The notes under the pieces: generated by a model | Databases searched by the model: none | Told to the model about the DNA's origin: nothing | The model's input: only the letters and a program-made list of their open reading frames with translations | Position numbers and translations under genes: made by a program | Part shown: positions 11,442 through 25,900 of the stretch, piece by piece | Layout of the letters: the number at the start of each line of letters is the position of its first letter | Position numbering within the stretch: position 1 is the stretch's first letter | Assembly: GCF_030463565.1 (NCBI RefSeq) | Contig: NC_134651.1 | Location: 16,566,734-16,630,733, forward strand | Reading direction: 5' to 3' | Length of the DNA: 64,000 nt | Origin: Pelecanus crispus | Taxonomy: Eukaryota > Chordata > Aves > Pelecaniformes > Pelecanidae

Positions 11442-12273
11442 GGCAGGCCAAGCCGAGGTGGTCTCTAGTCAAACGGGAGCGTTTGGCCCGGCGCAGTCAC
11501 CAGCAGCCCCTTACCCCGTCTCTCACCCAGCCCAGGCTCTGGCAGCAGGTAGGGACTTCTTCATACGCAGGGACCTGCCGGCCCCACTCATGCCAGGGCT
11601 GACCGAGCAGCACCCGCTGCAAGTTCTCACCACGGACTGTTTGTCTCAACAACAGGTAGCTACCCCGGACACCATGGTCACCACCACCACCACTCAGAAG
11701 CTGGGAATCCCTCTCTGTTCACTGGACTCCATGAGCAGCCTCCCCATGCAGCTCCAGGTGGCCATCTAAACGGACAGATAAGACTGGGGTTACCTGGAGA
11801 AATGTACGCCAGGTCTGAACATTTCACTCAAGTACCAGCCTCCAGGACAGATCCTTTTGCTGCTTCTTCGCTTCATAGCTACGGTGGCATGAATCTGAAC
11901 GTGAATCTGGCTCCACACCACGGCCCGGGGGCCTTCTTTCGTTACATGAGGCAGCCCATCAAACAGGAACTCATCTGTAAGTGGATTGAGTTGGACCAGA
12001 CTCCCAAAAAATTATGCTCGAAAACTTTCAGCACGATGCACGAGCTGGTGACTCATGTCACGGTGGAGCACGTTGGAGGACCCGAGCAGTCCAATCACAT
12101 ATGTTTCTGGGAAGAGTGTCCAAGAGAAGGGAAACCTTTCAAGGCCAAATATAAACTTGTAAATCACATCAGAGTCCACACAGGTGAAAAACCTTTCCCC
12201 TGCCCTTTCCCGGGCTGTGGCAAAGTGTTTGCCAGATCAGAGAATCTCAAAATACACAAAAGAACTCATACAG
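11042..12273 (+). CDS. ZIC4: ZIC4 main exon: N-terminal region and zinc fingers 1-3
   Basis: The exon encodes the bulk of a ZIC transcription factor, a nuclear DNA-binding protein used in neural, neural-crest and dorsal somite patterning. After the internal ATG (11095) comes a ZIC4/ZIC5-type N-terminal motif ([13 protein letters not shown]), a His-rich stretch, a ZOC-like motif ([10 protein letters not shown], near 11550), [15 protein letters not shown], the finger-flanking motif [14 protein letters not shown], then finger 1 (from the Cys codon at 11976), finger 2 and finger 3 ending [16 protein letters not shown] and KLCSKTF fit ZIC4 better than ZIC1/2/3/5. Donor CAG|GTCAGT at 12274. Three one-base frame discontinuities are present: one extra C in 11267-11270, one base missing near 11401, one missing near 11614. 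Each sits in a C run or CAC repeat, and family motifs continue in the shifted frame. Probably assembly errors. Confidence 0.92.
11381..11439 (+). repeat. CAC/CAT codon repeat encoding a polyhistidine tract
   Basis: CAC repeats pass into 11 CAT units (11407-11439), coding about 16 consecutive His in ZIC4 once the one-base gap near 11401 is allowed for. His tracts are common in ZIC N-terminal regions. The interrupted CACACC spot at 11399-11404 is the likely frame error. Confidence 0.85.
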
Positions 12274-17044
<4,771 letters not shown>

Positions 17045-17141
17045 GTACGTGTGTCAGGGCGCGGGGCTCCGCGGCCCCCCCGCGCCCCCCGCCGCCCCCG
17101 CGCCGCCGCGCCCCCACGGCGACCCCCGGCCCCGCTGCTAG
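17045..17141 (+). other. ZIC4: Alternative read-through C-terminus of ZIC4
   Basis: If the donor at 17045 is not used, the frame continues WYVCQGAG and then Pro/Ala/Arg-rich residues to TAG at 17139-17141, giving a 574-residue product. The junction NLSEWYVC resembles the conserved NLNEWYV terminus of ZIC1/2/3/5, so the ancestral tail is still encoded. Which form is made cannot be told from sequence. Confidence 0.45.
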
Positions 17142-17435
17142 GGAGCCCCGCGGGCGGCGGAGCGGGCCGGGCCGGGGCCGGGGAGCGCTGCTCCGGGGCA
17201 CGGGGAGGCCGAGCGGGAGAGGCGGAGAGAGGCGCTTGGCAGAGGGAGAGACGACGCGCGGCGGAGGACGCGGGGGGGCCGGCGGCGGGCCCCAGCCTGC
17301 GCTCCCGGCACCCCGCACACGGGAGGGCAGCTCCGGCCTCGGCAGGGGTGCTGCCGCTCCTCCCTCCGCGCCACGCACACCCCCCTCCTCCGACCGTCTT
17401 GCTCCAGTCTGTTTACAAGCCCACTGATCTGCATC
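17142..17435. other. GC-rich sequence between ZIC4 exon 3 and the CT array
   Basis: GC-rich, CpG-dense, no gene. It is either 3' untranslated sequence of the read-through form or intron 3. Confidence 0.5.
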
Positions 17436-18271
17436 CCCTTTCCTCCTTTCCTTTCCTTTCCTTTCCTTTCCTTTTCCTTTCCTTGCCTTCCTTTCCTTTC
17501 CTTCTTCCTTTCCTTTCCTTTCCTTTCCTTTTTCCTTTCCTTTCCTTTCCTTTCCTTTCCTTTCCTTTCCTTTCCTTCCTTTCCTTTCCTTTCCTTTTCC
17601 TTTCCTTTCCTTTCCTTTCCTTTCTCCTTTCCTTTCCTTTCCTTTCCTTTCCTTTCCTTTCCTTTCCTTTCCTTTCCTTTCCTTCCTTTCCTTTCCTTTC
17701 CTTTCCTTTCCTTTCCCTCCCTCCCCTTTCCCTTCCCTTCCCTTCCCTTCCCTTCCCTTCCCTTCCCTTCCCTTCCCTTCCCTTCCCTTCCCTTCCCTTC
17801 CCTTCCCTTCCCTTCCCTTCCTTCCCTTCCCTTCCCTTCCCTTCCCTTCCTTCCCTTCCCTTCCCTTCCTTCCCTTCCCTTCCCTTCCCTTCCCTTCCTC
17901 CTTCCCTTCCCTTCCCTCCCCCTTTCCCTTCCCTTCCCTCCCCTTTCCTTCCCTTCCCTTCCCTTCCCTTCCCTTCCCTTCCTTCCCTTCCCTTCCCTTC
18001 CCTTCCCTTCCCTTCCCTTCCCTTCCCTTCCCTTCCTTCCCTTCCCTTCCCTTCCCTTCCCTTCCCTTCCCTTCCCTTCCCTTCCCTTTCCCTTCCCTTC
18101 CCCTTCCCTTCCCCCTTCCCCTTCCCCTTCCCCTTCCCCTTCCCTTCCCCTTCCCCTTCCCCTTCCCCTTCCCCTTCCCCTTCCCCTTCCCCTTCCCCTT
18201 CCCCTCTTCCCCTTCCCCTTCCCCTTCCCCTTCCCCTCCCCTCCACTCCCCTCCACTCCCTCCCCTCCCCC
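17436..18271. repeat. Graded CT-only pentamer/hexamer satellite
   Basis: About 830 bases composed almost only of C and T. The unit changes in steps along the + strand: CCTTT (about 17436-17718), CCCTT (about 17719-18105), CCCCTT (about 18105-18236), then CCCCTCCACT-type units to 18271. The continuous open frames across it are artefacts of the repeat. Polypurine-polypyrimidine mirror repeats of this kind can form triplex DNA. The true length in the genome may differ, since such arrays are often misassembled. Confidence 0.95.
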
Positions 18272-18615
18272 GAAGGACCAAAGTGGTTTCACACAGATTT
18301 TGGCTGTACAGATTTCCTCTTGTCAACAGTACCATGTGCTGCAGTATTCTGTTCGCCCACTATTTTCTGTGAGAGTGTGGTTTTTTCAGAATATATATAT
18401 AAACTATTATTTGTTACCGGATTGTACAAAATGGATCCATTAAATTCTCTGATTAATTAAGCCGTTCGATGGACGTTTCTGTAAAGAATCTCCTTACTTT
18501 TCCCTGTTGCTGCATATAAATATATATATATTCCCCCCCCCCCCCCAGTAGTCGCTAATAAAGAAAGGCCCGGGGGGGTGCGATGATTGACTGTCCATTT
18601 TAGCTCCCACTGGTA
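18272..18615 (+). other. AT-rich 3'-UTR-like sequence with a poly(A) signal
   Basis: Sequence of ordinary 3' UTR character (TA-rich, TATATATA near 18395 and 18525, a C run at 18533-18546) ending in AATAAA at 18557-18562. It would serve as the 3' end of the unspliced ZIC4 form that stops at 17141. If exon 3 is spliced at 17044 it is intronic. Confidence 0.4.
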
Positions 18616-18870
18616 ATGACTTCTAATACCCAAACATGCCCGTCCCCACCCAGAGAGTGGCTCCTGTTGAACCGTGGGCGCTGGGGCTCCCGAGGGGGTG
18701 GGGGGGGGTGGGGGGGCAGAGCCCGCTCGGTGACGTCACGGCAAGGGCCGGGGCCGGGGCCGGGGCCGGGCAGCGCGGGGACCCGGGGCCGCTGCTCCGC
18801 GGCGTCTGCCCTGCGAATAGTCCCGGTGATGGGGTCTTGTACCGGTCCAGCAACGCGGCTGTAGCATCTT
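18616..18870. promoter_or_regulatory. CpG patch with a perfect CRE and a GGGGCC repeat
   Basis: GC-rich patch with the palindromic CREB/ATF site TGACGTCA at 18731-18738, followed 7 bases later by GGGGCC repeats. A perfect CRE inside a CpG patch is typical of promoters or enhancers. No gene is recognised on either strand, so a non-coding transcript or a ZIC4 regulatory element are the alternatives. Confidence 0.45.
18745..18770 (+). repeat. Short GGGGCC hexanucleotide repeat
   Basis: About four tandem GGGGCC units. G-quadruplex-forming potential follows from the four G runs. Confidence 0.85.
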
Positions 18871-19618
18871 GACCCTGCCCCAGAGCTGCAAGCCAGACCC
18901 TGCGCAAACCCCCAGGGTTCACTCCTCTGGCTCAGAGAAAGAAAGAAGGGGGAAAACCCAAAATACATAGACAAACCCCTCCACTGGGGTAGCTTGAAAC
19001 TGCCGAATGGTGCCGGTTTAATTACTTTGATGATGTTTAAGAATACCAGATAGTATAGGCAAATAAATAGCATGGGCTGCTGCAAGAGGTTTCCGCGGCT
19101 TGCTGAGCGCAGGCAGCAGGCTGCGGCAACCGCATCTTCGCCTGGCTGGTACATCACCTCGGGTGACTGGGGTTGGCATGTGTGTGCCACTGTACGCACA
19201 CGCACACGTACACGTATATGTGTGTAAATAGAAAAGCTACAGCAGGATAAATAGCTGGTCGGTGGCTAAAAACACCCCCCCACGCCCAGCGCCTCCCCTA
19301 CTGCTGCATCTTTATTTTCCTCCCAAGGCACCAAGTCGGGGTTCCCTCATTCACTCGCCCAAACTCGGCAACTTCTGTATTTAAAACGCCTCGAATAGTG
19401 ACAACAGCGTGTCGCTACCGGGAGATACACACGTAGGGAATTACCTAGGCGAGAGAAATGTGCCAGAGAGCAGCCTAAACTAGGGGAGGATTGCGTCCCT
19501 CTGCAGCCCCTGAAACTTGTGTCATGGAAATCGAGAGGTACAGAAGCCAGCTGCGGGCAGGGAGGATGCTTCCATCGTGTCCCGAGATCTGTTTATTTCT
19601 TTCTTTCTCTATTTACAG
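18871..19618. other. Non-coding sequence (probable ZIC4 intron 3)
   Basis: No gene. It includes a small alternating CA/TG stretch (about 19179-19227) and ends in a strong pyrimidine tract and TTTACAG at 19612-19618. Confidence 0.4.
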
Positions 19619-19795
19619 AAGTGTTTGGATGTGCAGGCTAATCACCTTTAATTTTTCATTTGCTTGTTACAGATGTCTACCCCGTTGCTCTCAAGGTAAT
19701 CTAGACAGACGCAGCTGAAAGCCTGAATCTTATGCCTTAGACATCAAAGCAAGCTCGCACAAAGAAGTATTTCTTCACAACGGTGAATCTTCATG
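19619..19795 (+). other. ZIC4: Candidate ZIC4 3' exon supplying the stop codon
   Basis: Two good 3' splice sites end at 19618 (TTTACAG after a T/C-rich tract) and 19672 (TTGTTACAG). In both cases the first exonic base is A, so joining to the TG at 17043-17044 makes TGA directly after NLSE. A consensus donor GTAAGT follows at 19796-19801, so the segment could be an internal untranslated exon or part of a longer terminal exon. It is predicted from splice signals and phase only. Confidence 0.45.
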
Positions 19796-20801
19796 GTAAG
19801 TTAGGATTTCTATGGCAATAGGCAAGTCATACTTAAATAGTGAAAGGCGAAGTCTGGAGCCCGTCCAGTCTTTTCATTAAGGACATAATATTTACGTCTA
19901 ACAGGCCCTTTTTCTTTCTTGTGTATACAAGTATATATTTTTGTTTGACGCGAACTAAATAATTTTCATTTAATTTCCGGTAAACAAAACCCACGCGAAC
20001 AGGGCACTTGTTCCAGACCATAATAAAAATGGATAAGACTGTCAGGAAGAAAAGGCCCGCTTGAACCGTCGCCTCAGCTCACTTTTGTTTCTGCTTTCTG
20101 CCGGGATCAGAGAATGCGTTTGGGATTTGAGGGCGAGTTTCTAAAGGCAAGGAAATGGTTTTTTAAGGGGGGAAAAGAAAAGGAGAAAGGTCTAATCAAG
20201 CTCGGGTTGTTCAAAGGGCCTGATTTTGGGGTTGAAAGTGTGAGTTTTATGGTGCATCAGCATGCCACGTTAGGATCGCTATGGTAATGAGGAGAGCAAT
20301 AGCAAGCGGCCTTCAAAGGAGGCACACTCCATTTGAGACAGTCTATTAAGATACATTTGCACTGACCTTTGGTTTCATGCTAGCTTAATACACTCAATCT
20401 GCTCCCCGCTAGAGATATACTTCCTCCACCTAATGCACTTCGGCGGAGTTGGGGTTTGCTGGGCTTCGCCCTCCCCCCGAGGCGGGCTCCACTCCGGCGT
20501 TGTAGCCCCTCTCTCCTTCTCCCCAAAGTAAGGGGCTGCCAGCTAGGCTCGGGGCGAGCTCCCGTCCCCTCTCCCCAGCATTTCTGACCATCTTCTCGCA
20601 ACAAAACCCGGCCACAAAGCCCGAGAAGCGCTTCCCTCTCCCCCCTCCCCCCTCCGCAGGGGAAGGTAGGACGGGGACAGAAAGACCCCACCACCACCAC
20701 CACCTTGGGCTGCCTCGGCCCCAGGGAGTAGGTGTGCCGATGGAAGTCCCCCCCAGGAGCCGGGAAAGCGGGGCGAGGGCCGGGGGGAGCTGCCCGTGCC
20801 C
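19796..20801. other. Non-coding sequence with a GC-rich right half
   Basis: No gene. 19800-20400 is AT-rich, and a GC-rich patch (about 20440-20800) carries a CCA repeat (20688-20704) before the second CT array. May be transcribed as ZIC4 3' UTR or intron. Confidence 0.35.
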
Positions 20802-21049
20802 CCCTTCCCTTCCCTTCCCTTCCCTTCCCTTCCCTTCCCTTCCCTTCCCTTCCCTTCCCTTCCCTTCCCTTCCCTTCCCTTCCCTTCCCTTCCCTTCCCT
20901 TCCCTTCCCTTCCCTTCCCTTCCCTTCCCTTCCCTTCCCTTCCCTTCCCTTCCCTTCCCTTCCCTTCCCTTCCCTTCCCTTCCCTTCCCTTCCCTTCCCT
21001 TCCCTTCCCTTCCCTTCCTTTCCCTTCCCTTCCCTTCCCTTCCCTTCCC
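20802..21049. repeat. Pure CCCTT pentamer array
   Basis: About 49 near-perfect tandem CCCTT units with one visible variant (an extra T near 21019). It has the same unit as the middle section of the array at 17.7-18.1 kb. The near-perfection suggests a young array. Open frames across it are artefacts. Confidence 0.97.
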
Positions 21050-22148
21050 ACCGCGCCCGGCGCTGCGCGGCGGCGAGCGGAGGCTCCGCGGTGCGGGAAC
21101 TTGACACCCGCACGGCCGGGGCCATGGGCGCCGGGCCGTGGGCCCGGGAAAGTTAGAAGTCCATGTTCCAGTAATTGTCTTGTTGTTTATTTTATCCAAG
21201 TACCCTAGTGAATAGGGGAAAAATAAACACGATGAAAAAAAATTCAAACAGTTGAGTCGTCTTTAGTGCCAGCCCTTGTGGTTGAATAAAAAGGATGGTC
21301 CAATTTCTATTGAGCTGAGAAATCTTTGAAGTGGGAGTTATTATCTGAGAAATTCCTGCTCGTCGTCCTAACAACGCTGATGAAACGTAAAAGGTTCTTT
21401 GTCAGCGATTTGTTCTCCTCTCTGTCAAACTCACCCTGCCCGTTAGCTTTAAACCGTTTCTAAAGAGATAAAATCAAACTTTTAAAGATAACTTTAGGGG
21501 CCCAGAGGGTGCAGAAAATACCAAACTATCGAATCCCGTGTATAGACATACATCTGGATATATGTGGCTGTGGCTGTGTGAAAGTCTGTCTGTGTACAGA
21601 TCTCCATAGATGTCTGTATGACCTTACTGTTCGAAAGTTGAAATGATGTCCATTTTTTTGCATTTTATCCTCTGAACTTTCCCGTCTAATAAATTATTCC
21701 TACACATATGCTGCACAGAATGCGGTTCTTGGGAGAAGGCAGAAATGTTGGGTTTCATTAACACCAGTATGTGACCAACAAACGTTTTCTTTCCAGTAGA
21801 GTGAAAGCAAGAGCGCAGACATAAGAGTAAAGGCTTTGATCATTTTAACAGTCCGAATACCTATTAAGCATGTATATACTGCAATGTATCGAAGTTGTTA
21901 ACGCATTCAAAGCGATGGCTTCCATATGCTCTCATGTTTTATTGTCCGTAAGTGTAAAGATAGTCAAACTGCATCCCTTTTGTATCTTCATTTTATAAAC
22001 ATCACGGTGTATACTGATATGATTCCCTGATCAAGGTTTATTTAGTAGTTTCTCATTGGAGATCATGAAGTGCTCTGTTCGTAACATGAATTCCTTGAAG
22101 TTGTAACTCATCAGTGTACTTCTGTTTTAGTTGCTACAGAATGATCTG
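21050..22148 (+). other. 3'-UTR-like AT-rich sequence with poly(A) signal
   Basis: After a short GC flank (21050-21150) the sequence is AT-rich, lacks coding potential and has AATAAA at 21688-21693. It reads like a long vertebrate 3' UTR on the + strand and is the best place for the end of the spliced ZIC4 transcript. This is inferred; no transcript is available. Confidence 0.4.
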
Positions 22149-22224
22149 AGCCCAATCCTGCCATTCTAAGCAACCCCATTAATTTAATGGGACTTGTCCT
22201 GAGTAAAGACCGAGTCAAACTGCA
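22149..22224. repeat. Ancient palindromic interspersed repeat
   Basis: It has a perfect inverted repeat core, CCCATTAA/TTAATGGG, inside 22175-22191, flanked by CCCAATCCTGCC on the left and GAGTAAAGAC on the right. This layout (a CCAATCCTGC start, a CCCATT...AATGGG core, then GAGTAAGGAC) recalls a widespread old palindromic repeat of amniote genomes; I cannot name the family. Moderately degenerate. Confidence 0.45.
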
Positions 22225-22234
22225 GTGGAGTGGA

Positions 22235-22298
<64 letters not shown>
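22235..22298. repeat. TTA trinucleotide microsatellite
   Basis: About 21 uninterrupted TTA/ATT units. Confidence 0.97.
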
Positions 22299-22536
22299 GT
22301 TCCTGGATCTTGTCATATTTATGGGAAAACCTACCACATTCCTTGTGAACTGTACAGAGAAGAAACGTCTCTGAAAAATGTAGCTCGCAAAAAAAACATT
22401 TGCAATGTTGATATGCTGTATCTCTTTGCAGACTTCTTATATTCCATATTTTCCTTCAGCACATGTTTGGTAATGAAGGAATGTTCTGTTGTGTGTTTGA
22501 ACATACTATTTATTTTTAATATTTGGATTTTTTTAC

Positions 22537-22542
22537 AATAAA
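22537..22542 (+). terminator. Candidate poly(A) signal AATAAA
   Basis: Canonical AATAAA within the AT-rich stretch TTTACAATAAATATTT, at the right end of the 3'-UTR-like region. Possible distal end of the ZIC4 transcript. Confidence 0.35.
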
Positions 22543-24140
22543 TATTTATAAACGTTTCAATTCTACGGTTATTTTTACAAACGTGCACTTTTAAAATATG
22601 TGTTTGGACTGATGATACCGAGCCATTCCTAAAACACTGTGTGGTCAACCTTGTCTTTCTGTTGTTTTTTATATTAGTCGAAAAAAAAAAAAAATCCTCA
22701 AACCGGTGTACTATTAATGTGGTGTACAATCGAGTACTAATGCGTGTTTTTGTTGGTCTTTAACCTCTTTTAATGTTAATCGTTTTAGGTTGGCATTTGC
22801 ATTAAAAGAACAAAACAAAACCCTTCTTTGGCTTCATTTCTGCGATGACCATTTTTCAGGTCGGAGACTTCAAATTATTTAGTTCTTTAAATAGTGACCG
22901 AGGTGCAGAGGGCGAGAACAGAGCCCAGTGTCACCCAAGCGGAGCCCTGTCCCTTTGTTGCCCCCCCCCCCCCCTGCAGTGGCACCCTGACTCCTGCACA
23001 GGGAGTTTTGGGGTCCCTAAGGCTCTGGATATTGGCGAGCCCCCGAAAGGCTGCTGCTCCCCTCTGCCCCCGAGGGGTTATTGTTTAGGCAGGGCGGGTG
23101 AGGGATGAAACTGTTTGTTTGAAGAATTGCCCCCCCAAAACGTGTCCCTGACACAGCGTCACTTTTTATAAGGTTCCGAGGAGGATTTAGAGCATTTTCT
23201 TTCTTTTTAAGAGAGGAAATTCATTCGTCAGCTGAAGTAATCTGAAGGTAAACCTTCCTCGCCTTGAGTATTCCCCTAACCGATTTTAAGACGTTGTAGG
23301 GTTTCGCAGCTCCCCAACATGCTCAGAGTTTTCTTCGCATGACTTTTGAAACCTCAGCTTTGCAATTTAGAGGGATGCAGCAGCCTTGGGCACATAGCGG
23401 TCCTAACCCCGGCGGGCGTCGTGCGCATGCGCGCTGCCTTGACTCTTTTTAAAAAAGAAAAACTTGAAAGAAGTTGCCTAACACAGAGAGATGACAAAAA
23501 GTTGGCTTTGTCTGGGAGGAATACTGTCAATAAAGAATACATTTGACTACAGAAAGAGAGAGAGAGAGAAAGAAAGAGAATAATTAAAGAAAGAAAAGAA
23601 CTCAAGAAAAAGAACTGAAGGAAAACATTTTTGCTGGTCTGTAAAAGACAAAAAAATGGCCCATAAAGGAAAGGAGGGCTAACAGTACATGCTCATTAAA
23701 GAATACAATTCTATGGTCTATAATGATTGAGCGAAGACATGTACTTATTACACTTGACTGTCAACAAGGGAAGGAATGTCCCCTCAGACAACATGGTGAG
23801 AGACGTGTGGGCATTATTAGTGGTCCTTTTATAGACATTGCCTTTTCTTTCTCAATGCTGACAAACCATTTTGGAGGGAACCATCCCCTGTTGCTTCCTA
23901 TCATCGATCCCCATGCAAGCCCCTGCATTGTGCAAGTGCATTAATTAAAGACCATTCATTTAACAAAAGAACATTGTATGTTCAGGAAAGGAAGATTAGA
24001 AATATGAATCAGTAACCGAGACCCGTTTCCGCCGCCTTACCGGGAGAAGCGGAGGGGATGGAGGTGCAGGGTACGGTTAAACACACCGCACCTCCCCAGC
24101 CTGAGCGGGGGCTCAGCCACCGCTTAGGCTCTTTGGCACA
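22543..24140. other. Non-coding sequence downstream of ZIC4
   Basis: No gene. It holds a C run (22962-22975), a small CpG patch around the NRF1 site at 23.42 kb, GA-rich simple sequence (23551-23620) and an AT-rich block (23690-23980) with TTAATTAA-like sites that looks like a regulatory element. Confidence 0.4.
23422..23432. promoter_or_regulatory. Perfect NRF1 site
   Basis: TGCGCATGCGC matches the NRF1 palindromic consensus. It lies in a small CpG cluster (GGCGGGCGTCG just upstream). NRF1 sites usually mark CpG promoters; no gene is recognised beside it. Confidence 0.5.
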
Positions 24141-25119
24141 GAAACCTTGATTTGGATTACGACGGGGGTGGTGGCGGGGCGGGGGGGGTTGTTGTCAGGT
24201 GTCCCCCGTGTCCGTCGGGTTGCTTCGCCCTCCCCCTGCGCCCTCGCCAGCCCCCCTCCGAGGGGCCGGCCCGGCCCGCAGCGCTCCGCACCGCCGCTTC
24301 CCGGCCCGGGCCCCCCCTACGCGGGAGCGCCGGCGCCCAGCGCTGCTGTGCGTGTGTACACACACCCCCGCGCACATTTGTTATGTCAAAGGGGGGTTTC
24401 CAGCTGCACGTAGAGGCACAGACACACAGGCGTGCGCCCATGCTTCCCCATCCCTTCGCTGCCCAGATTTTTCCAGTCCAAAGGAAAAATGAGCTGGTCC
24501 CCCAGAGCCGGTCGCGATACGAGCGTGATTTGTCGTGAGAAGGTAGAAGGAGAGCGCAGGGAAGAGGAGGTTGTGCGGGAGCGGGGGAAGGAGAGAAGTC
24601 GGATTCCCTGTGTCACCCACATGACTTGCTAAGCGGCTCCAGCTTCTCTAAAACCTCTGGGCCATATGTTAGTTTATTTACACCCTTTGTCTTCTCGTGT
24701 GTCGTCTGGTGAAAGACTATTCCTGGGATATAAATGAAAGTAAGCTAGAGTAAACAAACAAGGGGAGCGCCTGCTTAAGGGATATGTAACATTTCTGAGA
24801 TCCCAACAGAGCACGTCGTTCCCATGGTTATAATGGGGCCGGAATAGCAATTAAAGCTTTTAGTTAAAACCCCCAGATTTTTAATGCTGAATGACATATT
24901 GCTTCCATTTTCTCGTTGATGATTTAGAGTTCTTGCAGGATTACACTAGGGGAGGAGAAGGAGGGGGGACGACAAAAGTCACCGCAAAACCAACTCTTTA
25001 ATGGGGGGGGGGGACACACAACAGATTAAGGTGCACCTAATGATGGCAACAGCTCAGAGGAACCACTGCAGCTTTGCCGTGAGGCTGAATTTGTTCTCAA
25101 CTTCTGCATTTGGAGGACC
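24141..25119. other. CpG patch (24.15-24.35 kb) and flanking non-coding sequence
   Basis: GC-rich, CpG-dense 24150-24345, then mixed sequence; 24640-24960 is AT-rich with TTTATT and TTAAAGC motifs. Open frames in the GC patch show no domain. Confidence 0.45.
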
Positions 25120-25900
25120 GCGCTGGGTCGCCTGGGTTAGGCGACGAGACCCCGCAGCTCCCGCGCTTGGAAATCCGCGCATCGGCTTCGTCTCCTTCAT
25201 CTTCAGCCGCCGCAGTCAACCCCATGGCTGGGCTGGAGCACGCCGGGCTACGAGGAAACCTTTTCCCTAAAATAGACAGGACGCCCTAACAAAGCGGCTG
25301 ATTTTGATTTTGTTCTTCCCCCCCCCCCCGCCAATGTTACCCAGCGGATGGGCTCATTACTGCTGCAAAGCCCGTCTCCGCGCCGCTGCGCTGCCATGCG
25401 CGGACGGGGGCAGCCGCCCCGGGGGGCCGGGCTGAGCACCGGGGCAGCGGGAGCCGGGGGGAACCGTGCGGGGCCGCGCCCCCGCCCGGGCCGGGGGACC
25501 CCCCCCGGGACCCCGCTGCCGCGGCCAGCGGCTCCCTCCTGCCCCCCGCCCTGCGCCGCTGCTGCCTCGGAGCGTACCTGCTCCAGCCCGCCCTGAAAGC
25601 CAGACAAAAGCGCCGATCCCCCCCGCCCCCCCCCCCCCCCAGCTGTTTTGGGAAGACACACACACACAAAAAATTTATTCTCCAACTTTTGACTAGTCAC
25701 TGCTGGCTTAAATTATCCTCTGCCCTTGGGGGGGGCGGGGGGGGGGGGCAATAGTGAAGCAATGGGAGCTCCTTGCTCCACCGCCTGCTCCTGCGAGCGG
25801 CTGGGAAACAGGGTGCATCTGAATTTGGGCCAAACCGGGCTGCCCTCCCGCAGCCCTCTCCCCTCGTCCCCCCCCGGGGCCGGGGGTGGCCAGGCTGGGA
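25120..25900. promoter_or_regulatory. CpG-island-like patch
   Basis: GC-rich and CpG-dense, with C runs near 25318-25329 and 25624-25640 and a G run near 25727-25748. No domain in any frame. Orphan CpG islands downstream of a developmental regulator are often Polycomb targets or enhancers; that role is inferred. Confidence 0.5.

Noticed and set aside
20380..21247. Several 140-234-codon frames over the CCCTT array
   Set aside because: Same artefact: repetitive translation with GC-rich non-coding flanks.
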